Source of the DNA: Paguma larvata
Taxonomy: Eukaryota > Chordata > Mammalia > Carnivora > Viverridae
Length of the DNA: 64,000 nt
Direction of reading: 5' to 3'
Assembly (NCBI GenBank): GCA_030068075.1
Contig: CM057843.1
Location: 41,423,832 to 41,487,831 of the forward strand
Positions within the stretch are counted from its first letter, which is position 1; each line of letters starts with the position of its first letter. A program made the translations under genes and the position numbers. The notes under the pieces are model-generated. The model saw nothing but the letters and a program-made list of their open reading frames with translations. It did no database searches and had not been told where the DNA came from. Below, in pieces: positions 45,609 through 54,396 of the stretch.

Positions 45609-45840
45609 AGGGGTGCCTGGGAGGCTCAGGCCGTTAAGTGTCTGACTCTTGATTTCGGCTCAAGTCATGATTTCACGGTTTGTGAGATTGAGCCCCAGGC
45701 CGGGTTCTTCACTGACGGCGCAGAGCCTGCTTATGATTCTCTCTCTCTCCCTCTCTCTCTGCTCTTCCCTCTCCTGTGTGCACACACGCTCTCTCTCTCT
45801 CTCTCTCCTTCTCAAAATAAATAAATAAACTTTAAAAAGA
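45609..45840 (+). repeat. Felid-type SINE with target-site duplication
   Basis: 'ggggtgcctgggaggctcaggccgttaag' to 'aaaataaataaataaactttaaaaag'. Direct repeat ggaggtgat at 45599-45607 and 45843-45851. Confidence 0.94.
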
Positions 45841-45949
45841 GAGGAGGTGATAAGAAAAGCATCTCCCTCAGAGTGCTTTTCTGGGGATCCCTTGGGGGAA
45901 TACGTGTGAGGCGCTGAGATCACTGGATGGATATCACCTAGGACTGTCA

Positions 45950-46070
45950 TCCCAGCCAAGGAAACAGAAGCTCAGAGAGGTGAGGCAATTTCTCTCAGGG
46001 CGCGCAGCCGGGATGTGGCAGGCCCGGGATTTGAACTCGAACCGGTCTAACCCCAAAGTCCACGCTCCTT
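45950..46070 (-). repeat. MIR
   Basis: 'aggaaacagaagctcagagaggtgaggcaatttctctcagggcgcgcagccgggatg..gggatttgaactcgaacc'. Confidence 0.8.
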
Positions 46071-46929
46071 TCTCTGTGTCGAGCTGCTCCAGGCTGGACA
46101 GCCAGACACCCAAAGGCGCCTCCTGGTTCCGCCCTTTCTTCGCTGTGTCATTCTGAGCGGCCCGTGTCGTCTACGGAAGCCTCGCTTTCATTGGTAAAAT
46201 ATAAATGTAATTCTTAACGTACCCATACTAGGAGAGTCACGAGTTTCTTGTGTGTGCGTGACAGCTAAGTCCCCGGCAGGGCAGGGAGGTGAGTCTGGTT
46301 AGTGGCAATGATCCCGTCTCCTCTCCTGGCCCCGTGACGCCCTGCCCATTCCAGAAACCACATGCCGTTTGAATGAAGAATGCGCGTGCGGCCTCCGGGC
46401 TGCGGGGCCGGGGCCCGCGGGCCCTCCTGGTGTCTTTGGAACCAGCCGGCACACAGCGACATCCCGATCTTGCCGCTCTGGGCCGTGGAAATCTTTGGAG
46501 GGAGGGGAGCCCTGGCCCGTGTGCTCGGAATAGCATCCTCCCAGAAATTATATTAACCCTGCTGAGAGAGCAGCAGGGCATGGGGATTAAGTAGACCCGT
46601 GGACCGGTTGAAATGGCAGTCGACTGTCCCTCGACAGCCTCCAGCCAGGAGGACGACGTGGTCGTTTCCCAAGGAGAACTCCTCTGGGAGCGAGAATCCC
46701 CCTGTTTCCTATTTCCATGCCCCGGATTCCACAGAAGCCTTGGCCTCTGGGGGTCGGGCAGGGGACACAGGTGGGTGAAGGTCAGGGGGCCTGGAGAAAC
46801 TTCAAGAACCTTATCTAAGAGCCTTCCCTTTGCTGTGAAGAAAAATGACTTGAACAGCCTCCCCCCCCCACACACACACACACACACACGCACACACACA
46901 CACGCACAACCTAGAGAAGCCTGTGGCTA
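46071..46929. other. Unique sequence ending in a CA repeat
   Basis: A C8(CA)n(CGCA)n microsatellite spans 46861-46910. A 220-codon minus-strand open frame (46237-46899) crosses it and has no family similarity. Confidence 0.5.
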
Positions 46930-47900
46930 ACTGGCATGTAAGCTGGGGTTAAAGAACGGAAGGAAGAATCGGATTGTTTTTTTAAGTCACCGAGAAAGCG
47001 GCAATGTCACTCGGGGCAGAGAGAAATCATTTCTTTTCTGGAGTGGGACTCTCTTTATGCTACAGACCCTAGCGGGCCGCGGAGACTTGCAAAAAAAGAT
47101 TTCTTTTGATCCACCTTCCTCTTTGCAAGCGGCAGTAGATGGGCCCTTAAATCAAATGCAATCAGCAAACTTGTCCCTTGCATTTATCCCCGGCTCCGCT
47201 CCCTGGAATTTGGCACTTGATGCGTTCTGGATCTGACTTCAGGCTTTTTCCAAATCCGAGACTTGGGGAATTTTGTTAACAGGGCAATAAAATCACTTCA
47301 TAGCGTGCAGGAGGCGCATTAAAGAAGCTGGTGTGTGTGCGCGCCCTGCTCTCTCCCCTGAAAGTTAAAAAAAAGAAATACAGACAATGTTTCTTTAAAA
47401 GTCTCCATCTGCAAATCCCATTAGGTGTGCATATAAGGTTTCTGATGATTAATAGTCGCCTGCTCGGGATTTTGGTTGGAGGGGATCGTGTGTGTGCTGG
47501 TTAACCCCTCCCTCCCCTCTCTCACGTTTCACTTCAGAAATGTGTCACTCTCTCCCCACCCCAGCATTTAAAAGTGTGTCTCGCAGCAGCCCCGGTCCAG
47601 CCCTCCACAGGCGTTGGCTGCGGGCTCCGGAACGAGCCCTCAGCAGCTGGCGTGTCTGGGCTGCGGCGGTGAAAATGTTCAGTGTCATCGGCGACAAACA
47701 CACGTCCGGGGGACCCCACTAGGCAGGCTGGCGTGGCGGGGAGGGGCAGGAGGCCAGGAGTGCGGCCTGACACAGGTGTGGGCACACACACGTAGGCGCC
47801 GCCGGCCACAGGCGTGCGGCCTTTAAGGAGAGACTGCAGTTTTCGTTTTTGTTTTGGTTCCTGGGGTGAATTTCCCCGCTGAACGTTCTCCCCTCCTATT
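46930..47900 (+). promoter_or_regulatory. MEOX1: MEOX1 proximal upstream region
   Basis: This 1-kb stretch before the gene contains no SINE or recognisable old repeat and has the mixed AT-rich texture of conserved promoters. A T-box-type AGGTGTGC lies at 47423-47430, a TGATTAAT-like homeodomain/PBX-type site at about 47445, a GTTAAC at 47275-47280, and a TTTAAAAG at about 47567. Regulation by T-box and homeodomain factors is plausible for a somite gene, but here it is inference from motifs only. Confidence 0.5.
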
Positions 47901-47945
47901 TATTTATTTATCTTTTTTTTTTTTTGAGTTTTTTAAAAATTCGAA

Positions 47946-47954
47946 TATAAAAAG
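47946..47954 (+). promoter_or_regulatory. MEOX1: TATA-like element upstream of MEOX1 start
   Basis: TATAAAAAG lies 57 bases before the ATG, which would put transcription start near 47975-47982 and give a short leader of about 30 nt that includes a GGC/GCA-rich run. It follows a T-rich run (47912-47925). This is a sequence match only; real starts may be broader or further upstream. Confidence 0.5.
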
Positions 47955-48010
47955 TGTGAGAATCCAAACTTTGGAAAGACCGAGTTGCTCGGCGGCAGCG
48001 GCGGCGGCAG

Positions 48011-48478
48011 ATGGATCCCGTGGCCAGCAGCTGCATGAGGAGCCCCCACCCCCCGGCCCCGGTCTGGGGCTGCCTTCGGAACCCCCACTCTGAAGGCAGC
48101 GGGGCCTCGGCGCTGCCCCACTACCCGCCGACACCGTTCTCCTTCCACCAGAAACCAGACTTCCCGGCGACCGCGACGGCCGCGTACCCCGACTTCTCGG
48201 CCTCCTGCCTGGCAGCCGCCCCGCACAGCCTTCCCCGGGAGGAGCGCGTCTTCACCGAGCAGCACCCCGCTTTCCCGCAGCCCCCCGACTGGCACTTCCC
48301 TGTCTCGGAGGCCCGGTGCCGGCTCAATCCGGGCCCCGCTGGGGGCTCCAGGGATGTGGGGGCCAGCAGCCCAGGCCTGGTGGACGCCACTGGAGGCCCG
48401 GGCGAGGAGTTCGAGGTCCTGGGAAGCACTGCCAATGAGACGGAGAAGAGTCAACCAGACGGAAAAAGGAGAGTTCAG
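48011..48478 (+). CDS. MEOX1: MEOX1 first coding exon (mesenchyme homeobox 1), partial, with apparent frameshift near its 3' end
   Basis: The exon encodes the N-terminal part of the homeodomain transcription factor MEOX1. That nuclear protein acts in somite patterning, sclerotome and axial skeleton development, and human null alleles cause Klippel-Feil syndrome 2. The reading frame opens MDPVASSCMRS and continues with APVWGCLRNPHSEG, LPHYPPTPFSFHQKPDF, TATAAYPDFSASCLAA, FTEQHPAFPQ and LGSTANETEK. It follows the mammalian MEOX1 N-terminus without gaps for about 145 residues. No homeodomain is present, because in mammals it lies in exons 2 and 3. The start is the ATG at 48011, about 60 bases after a TATA-like element, with G at +4 and C at -3. 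After NETEK the conserved basic segment is found only in the next frame (see findings). The exon is 468 nt, whereas the family expects 469 with a phase-1 donor. MEOX2 is excluded because the long histidine tract is absent. Gene identity is very secure; integrity of the frame is not. Confidence 0.97.
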
Positions 48479-48484
48479 GTATGT
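48479..48484 (+). other. MEOX1: Splice donor of MEOX1 exon 1
   Basis: The exon ends in TTCAG and is followed by GTATGT, a strong 5' splice site. It sits at the same place in the conserved protein (after the basic ES-S segment) as the exon 1 boundary in other mammals. No better donor is visible within about 20 bases. Confidence 0.9.
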
Positions 48485-48499
48485 GGCCAAGGAAGAGCT

Positions 48500-48600
48500 G
48501 AGCATTCCTTTACTTGGTTGCTTTCCCTCTCTGAGCCTAGCTGTCCCCACCAGGAACTGCAAACGATAGTATCTAATCTACCCAAAGGCCGGAGTTACCT
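48500..48600 (+). repeat. MIR-like fragment just inside intron 1
   Basis: 'ctttccctctctgagcctagctgtccccaccaggaactgcaaacgatagtatctaatc'. Confidence 0.4.
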
Positions 48601-50383
48601 TTGGGGTTTCTTCTACTCAGAGTTCCAGGTTTCTGTGGTGATGGGGTTTGCATCCGCGCCCCCAGCACCCCTGGGCCCCGGGAAGATTATGGCGGCGAGT
48701 GAATGAAATAAGAAAGATTGGGAGTATATGTGGGCCAGTAGAGGCTGCCGAGGGCTGGAGAGGGGCTTTTCTGAATCTGGCTGCCTCTGGCTCGTGCCTC
48801 CCCCCACCACGCCCCGGCAGGCTCCAAATGGTCCCAGAGCCAAAGGGTTTGCTCACCGGGGGAATCAACTGAGATGGGGGCTCGGAGGGCTAGGACCGAG
48901 GTTGCTGGGACCCTGGGGTGTCAAGCAGAGCCAGGATCCTATGTCTCTAGGAGGTTAGAGGCAGAGAAAGAGGCCTAGGGCCGGGATGGGAGAGGCAAGG
49001 GGTACGGAGGAATTGGAATGCTGAGATGTCAGACAGACCGCCCACGAGGTATCATTCTGCCCGTGCCTGGGTCAGAGGGCAGCTCAGCGCGCTAAGGTCC
49101 AGATGACCCTCAGGGATGTCACCCCTCTGAGGAGTCCTTCTGAGACATCACCAGCCTTGGGAAAGGTCAGAGAGGCAGGCAGCCAAGGGTAAGCACTGGA
49201 CCTCAGGAAGCAGGTGCAGCCCAGCTGGGTGCTGGAGTCCCAGAGGCCGGAAGATTGTTAAGATCCAGCTATGGTCCGTGTCCTCCCTGTGATGGGGACC
49301 TGTGGTTTCTTCATACGCCGCCTTGGGCCCCTCCTGGCTTCTCTCACTGCCCACTCACCTTCTGTCTGGCTCCCTGTCCCCACCTTGCACGGAATAAGGT
49401 CGCACCCGCGCCTCCTGTCCCCACTGCCCGCTGCGTCCTCCTGACGGCCGCCCTTGGAGCAGGGTCTGTCTGTCTGAACCTCTAGAGGACCTTCTCACGG
49501 GGCTAACCAGGGGCAGGTAGAAAAGGAGAGTGCCACTCAACCCATGAGAACACTCTGTCCTTTGCTGTGTGAAGCACGTTCAATGTAGCGCAGATTTCCT
49601 GGGAAAATCTTCTCTTCGCCAAGAGCTGCCCAAGGCTCTGGGGACACAGCGATGAACGGAAAGATCTCACAACCCCAAAGGCTCAAAGTGAAAGGGAGAA
49701 GAAGCTGCCTGTCTGGCACTGGGTGTGCTACGATGCAGGGAGGGGGTGGGGGGGACGTTTGAGGTGCTGCAGGAAACCGGCGTTAGCTCTTTTGGGTCCC
49801 ACCAGTGTGTGAAGTTGGGACAGCAGGTCTTTATAGGTATCTCCGTCCTGTACATGTGGAAAAGGAGAGACAGAGTTCGAGGGGAACACTACTAGAACCG
49901 AGTCTCGGGAATCACCCACTTATCTGGATTCGCCCAGGACTTTGCTGGGGGTAGCATTGGAAAATCCAGCATCCCAGGAAACCCCCAGCCCCTCAGCCCC
50001 GGGCAAATCTGGTAACCCTAGAACTGAGCTCAGACCCGAGACTTCAGCCCCCAAATCCCACACCCTTCCGCAGGTTTCAAGCAGAATCCTCATTTTGAGA
50101 TAGTCCGTCTCCGCGCTTAAAGAAGCCCCTCCACACGCTCACAATGGATGGTAGTGACCACAGCCCTCCTGGCTGCCTAATGGGAGGGCCCTTTAAATCT
50201 CCAGCTGGTTAAATCCCGAACTATTCCTAGCCCTGGCTGGAGACGTGCTTCTCCGCCTCCGCCTCCGAGGGACTCTCCGCGACTTGGCTCTGCGCCCAGG
50301 TGACGAGCTCTCCCCTCCGTGGCGCCTGCCGGGTCGCTCCTCTCTCTCTGCGTACATCTTCCCCGGATGCATCCAGCCACTTC
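48601..50383. other. Intronic sequence, mostly unique
   Basis: An old-repeat piece ('ggctctggggacacagcgatgaacggaaagatctcac', 49625-49670) is present. No exon recognised. Confidence 0.45.
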
Positions 50384-50605
50384 TTTTTTTAAGTTTATTT
50401 ATGTATTTTGAGAGAGAGAGAAAGAGCACACGAGCCAGGGGAGGGACGGAGAGAGGGGGACAGAGAGAATCCCAGGCAGGCTGGGCACTAGGAGCGCGGA
50501 GCCTGACACGGAGCTGGATCTCACGAACCGGACCGTGAGATCACGACCTGAGCCCAAATCAAGAATCGAGATGCTTAACCAGTTGAGCCACCCGGCGGGG
50601 TCCCC
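50384..50605 (-). repeat. Felid-type SINE
   Basis: Reverse-strand full element ending 'gagccacccggcggggtcccc'. Direct repeat (c/t)agccactt flanks it (50374-50382 and 50607-50615). Confidence 0.93.
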
Positions 50606-51246
50606 TAGCCACTTTCCAGGGAACTGGGGGCCAAGGCGTCAGAAGGCACAGGCCAGGGGCTGGGCTTAGGCAAAAGCATTCTGTGTTTCAGCAAGACCCA
50701 AGTGTGTCATAGTCCTTTGGGCCGGTGGCCTGTGGCACTGCGTTAGGGAGGGAGCTCACGTGCCAAGCCGGCGGCCATCCCAAGAGCACAAGGACACTCT
50801 CCACTGAATGCCCTGCAGCTCTTCACAGGGTGGGCCTCTGGTGGGGGGCAGATTCTCGTGGGCCCCGGGGTCTCCCTCGGGTCCCCCCAGGAGCAGCAGC
50901 GGCGGAGAAGTCTAGCTAAGTCCCATTCACTCTTTAGGCTTCCCGAACCACTCTCTCCGTTCAGCGTGGGAATCTTCATGGCCCGGCTGGCTGCTTGAGT
51001 CTTCCTTTGGAACTGAACTGGAGGGGGTCGAGGCAGGAAAGATCAGCTTCGTAAGAGCCCGAGGGAAGAGGAAAGCAGATAACCCAGGTTCACAACCAAC
51101 TCTAGGAACGCGGAATCCAGTTCACAAGAGACAAACCCATGAAGCATCCCCAGCCCACTCCACTCATCCTGAGTCGGGGCTTGCGTTCTCTATTTAAAGT
51201 TCTGATACTTTGTTCGGCAGGCATTTTTTTGCATGAACTTTAAGTG

Positions 51247-51466
51247 TTTAAATTATTTATTTATTTTTATTTATTTTTGAGAGAGAGAGAACACAAGCGG
51301 GGGGGGGGGAACGGATAGAGAGAGGGGGAGACACAGAATCCGAAGCAGGCTCCAGGCTCCAAGGTGTCAGCATAGAGCCCGGAGTGGGGCTCAAACCCAT
51401 GAACCGCGAGATCGTGACCTGAGTCGAAGTAGGATGCTTAGCCAACTGAGCCACCCCGGGTGCCCC
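51247..51466 (-). repeat. Felid-type SINE
   Basis: Reverse-strand full element with an 11-bp G run inside. It ends 'ctgagccaccccgggtgcccc' and is flanked by aacttt(aag/gat). Confidence 0.93.
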
Positions 51467-51615
51467 TTAACTTTGATTTTTTTAAAACATTGCATTAAGA
51501 TATTTTTTCTCTTGATTACTGAGGGTTTTGATACCACCTGCATTTTGCGCTCGGTGTGCGTGCCTCACACGCCCTTGCTAAGCTATCACTGAAGATTAAC
51601 CAGCCATGTTTTCCA

Positions 51616-51820
51616 TGGGGCGACTAGGTTGAGCATCTGACTTCGGCTCAGGTCATGGTCTCACTGTTTGTGGGTTCCAGCCCTGCATCGGGCTCTGTAC
51701 CGACAGCTCAGAGCCTGGAGCCTGCTTCAGATTCTGTGTTTCTGTCTCTCTCTGCCCCTTCCCTGCTCATGCTCTCTCTCTCTCTCTCAAAAATAAATAA
51801 ACATTAAAAAAAATTTCAAG
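51616..51820 (+). repeat. Felid-type SINE lacking most of its A-box region
   Basis: 'atggggcgactaggttgagcatctgacttcggctcagg' joins the first bases directly to the 'gagcatc' region, so about 15-20 bp around 'ctgggtggctcagtcgg' are missing. The remainder is near consensus. Confidence 0.92.
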
Positions 51821-51854
51821 TAAAGAAATGTGTCTTCCATAATTCTTCGTAAGG

Positions 51855-52050
51855 CAGGCAGACAGGTTGTGTGACTTTGGGAAACTTCTTAATTGCCTAC
51901 AGCCTCCGTTTCCCCAGCTGCAAAATGGGATCACAATAAAAGCACTTTCCATACAGAGTCACTGTGAAGCTTAAATGCACGGATCCCGGAGGTTAGCACT
52001 GTGCCTGGCATGGGAGTTCAAGAATAGCAGCTCTGAATGTTATTAGGCCC
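51855..52050 (+). repeat. MIR, nearly full length
   Basis: 'caggttgtgtgactttgggaaacttcttaattgcc', 'ccccagctgcaaaatgggatcac', 'tcactgtgaagcttaaatgcacgg', 'agcactgtgcctggcatggg'. Confidence 0.88.
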
Positions 52051-53438
52051 AGATTTCCAGAACCAGCCTTCAGAACATAACGGGGGGGAGGGGGGAGGCG
52101 GTCAATGGAATTGAATATTTCAAATACACTGACTCAAAAATAGCTGGATTTGGGATGTAAGACGTGGGAGCGTCCTACCGTTATCCTTGGTCCTAAAATC
52201 ATCGGTGAGGAGCTTGGACTCCAGAGATCTGCTGGAGAGTTGGAGGGGGGGGGAATGGGGGGGGAGTCGTGCCTGGTGAAAGGGCCCCATACTGGCTGGC
52301 AGGGGGCAGTTCCGGTAACAGAAAGTTGCTGGAAGTTCGTTTCAAGAGGAGCGGTCTCCGCTCTCCCCTCTCCTTCTGCCGGCCCCGCTGCTCCCCTATC
52401 ACTCCCACTAGAAGCAGAGCCGAGTTGCCCAAATAAATGATGAGGAAAGCAGGGGTCCCTGGCTCCCACCCAGAGACCTTCTGTTGGTTCACAGCACAAA
52501 ACTGATTTAAGGAGACCAGTGTGATCTGGTCTTACCGCAAACACCCCCAGCCCCGGGGCCCATGGGTGTTAAAGATCCCTGCTGGCAGGGACAGCTGTGA
52601 GGCCACCGTTGTTTGCCCTCGATCTGTCCATCTGTCTTGCTACTGTGGTCGTCTTTAATTTATGGGAATGAGGGATTTCGCGGTGATTTCCTGGCGGGGT
52701 TCAAGGGAAGGTCGCGCGTGATCCGCCCGGCTGTAGGTGAATCCGATCTCCCGCCTGGGAGACCTACCCTCCCCCCACCCCCATGCTGGGGCTCAGCCCT
52801 GCTCGCTGGTGCTCTCACGTACCCCTTCTGCCTTCCTCGGACTCGCTTTGTCCTGTCTCCTTCAGCTCCAACACGCGCGCCTCCCAGGGCTCATCCTTCC
52901 CTGACTTCTCCCCTGCAAGACACGATCCCCGCCCGCCTCTACCAGTCACCTGAACTCCCAATTTCCCCTGAGGTTTATAAACCCGCCACAGATCGGCCTT
53001 TTCCTCCCACCCGCTCTCTGCCTCCAGGCCACCCTTCTCGCCTCCACCTCCGCCCACCCTGCCTCCAGCCGCAGGAGTTCACTCGCCTTGCAAACGCACC
53101 CCCCCCCTTTGTCCTCCCAACCTCATTTGCGGAAGAACTTCCTCTGGCTTCAAGCATCCTCCCCTCCCCCACTCGTCTGCCTATTGAAATCCTTCTAATT
53201 TTAACATCCGGCTCGAAAATCACCCCCTCCTAGACTCTTTCCTCTCTTTTTAAAAACCTATGGCAACCCTCGTACATAGCATCATTTTAGCCGCAGTTGA
53301 GAAGTTGCAACTTTTAGGATCCGCTAGAACCCTGCTGATTTCTAAATACGCAGCTTATAACTTCACAGAGGAGCTCTCCTAAGATTTCTTACCCCGGGCC
53401 TCTTGTATTTGAAATCTCCATTTAAAAAGTTATGATCA
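52051..53438. other. Intronic unique, pyrimidine-rich sequence
   Basis: From 52720 to 53240 the + strand is C/T-rich and may contain degraded L2. A 206-codon open frame (52613-53233) follows that composition and is not a gene. It contains the 84-bp segment 52810-52893 that recurs at 54157-54240. Confidence 0.45.
52810..52893 (+). repeat. 84-bp segment duplicated at 54157-54240 (likely donor copy)
   Basis: Starts tgctctcacgtacccc and ends ctcccagggctca. Compared base by base with 54157-54240 it is the same length, with three differences, all C/T. Confidence 0.95.
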
Positions 53439-53570
53439 GGGGCACCTGGCTGGCTTGGCTGGTAGGGCATGTGACTGTGGATCTCAGAGGTGCGAGTTTG
53501 AGCCCTACATTGGGTGTGGAGACTACCTAAAAAGAAAATCTTTGAAAAATAAATGAATAAATAAATAACT
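53439..53570 (+). repeat. Older carnivore SINE
   Basis: 'ggggcacctggctggcttggctgg', 'gtttgagccctacattgggtgtggagactacc', then 'aataaatgaataaataaataac'. Confidence 0.85.
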
Positions 53571-53619
53571 ACTACATTAGAAAAAAACACATAAATAAAA
53601 TTTACCACCGTGATCATTT

Positions 53620-53639
53620 TTCTTAAATGTTTATTTATT

Positions 53640-53679
<40 letters not shown>

Positions 53680-53846
53680 CGCGACCGGGGGAGGGGCAGA
53701 GAGAGAGAGACAGAGTCAGAAGAAGCAGGCTCCAGGCTCTGAGCTGTGAGCACAGAGGCCGATGCAGGGCTCAAACCTACGAACCACGAGATCGTGACCT
53801 GAGCTGAAGTCGGATGCTTAACCGACTGAGCCACTGAGGCACTCCT
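53620..53846 (-). repeat. Felid-type SINE with target-site duplication, inside L1
   Basis: Contains a (GA)n run; ends 'ctgagccactgaggcactcc'. The L1 word taccacc(g)tgatcattttt is repeated after it as taccatcaagatcgtttt. Confidence 0.93.
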
Positions 53847-53867
53847 ACCATCAAGATCGTTTTGTAA

Positions 53868-53954
53868 AATACTTGTTTAAGTTTTATTTATTTAAGTAAT
53901 CCCTACACCCCACGTGGGGCTCGAACTCACAACCCGAGCCAGCCAGGCGCCCCA
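53868..53954 (-). repeat. Short older SINE, inside L1
   Basis: 'ttaagtaatccctacaccccacgtggggctcgaactcacaacccgagccagccaggcgcccc': only about 87 bp, internally deleted. Confidence 0.85.
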
Positions 53955-54134
53955 AATCGCGATCATTTTTAAGTGTACAGCACGGCCGTGTTAAATATAT
54001 ACACATCATCCTGCAAGAGGTCTCTAGAACTTTTTCCTCTTACAAAACCGAAACCCTAAATCCGTTGAAAAACAACTCTCTCCTTTTCCCTCTCCCTAGG
54101 CCTGACACATAGCATTCTCCTTTCTGTTTCTGTG

Positions 54135-54396
54135 CCTCAGGGTGCAGGGGGGTGGATGCTCTCACGTACCCCCTCTGCCTTCCTCGGACTCGCTTTGTCC
54201 TGTCTTCTTCAGCTCCAACACGCGTGCCTCCCAGGGCTCAGGGCCAGGGAGTGGGCTGAGGTGGGACTGTGCCATTATGCTGGATAAAGAGTAAATCCAA
54301 ACAGATCATGGGGTTAGGTTTAGGCCAAAGATAAACCCATTTCACTTTGCCTTTTAATACCAAGCGTTATTAAAGACTGACCTGAAAAAAGAGTTA
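54135..54396 (+). mobile_element. 262-bp non-L1 insertion carrying the 84-bp local copy
   Basis: L1 text stops after 'tttctgtttctgtg' and resumes at 'gactacttttgatgcttcatg', which are adjacent in L1. Between them are 22 bp of unknown origin, the 84-bp copy (54157-54240) and 156 bp of unknown origin ('gggttaggtttaggcc', 'taccaagcgttattaaagactg'). There is no poly-A tail or SINE/LINE signature, so ordinary retrotransposition does not fit well. Confidence 0.7.

Noticed and set aside
46237..46899. 220-codon minus-strand open frame
   Set aside because: Starts within a CA repeat and has no family resemblance; chance frame in GC-rich DNA.
52613..53233. 206-codon + strand open frame rich in Pro, Ser and Leu
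   Set aside because: Follows the pyrimidine-rich composition of an intron segment, possibly degraded L2; no domain.
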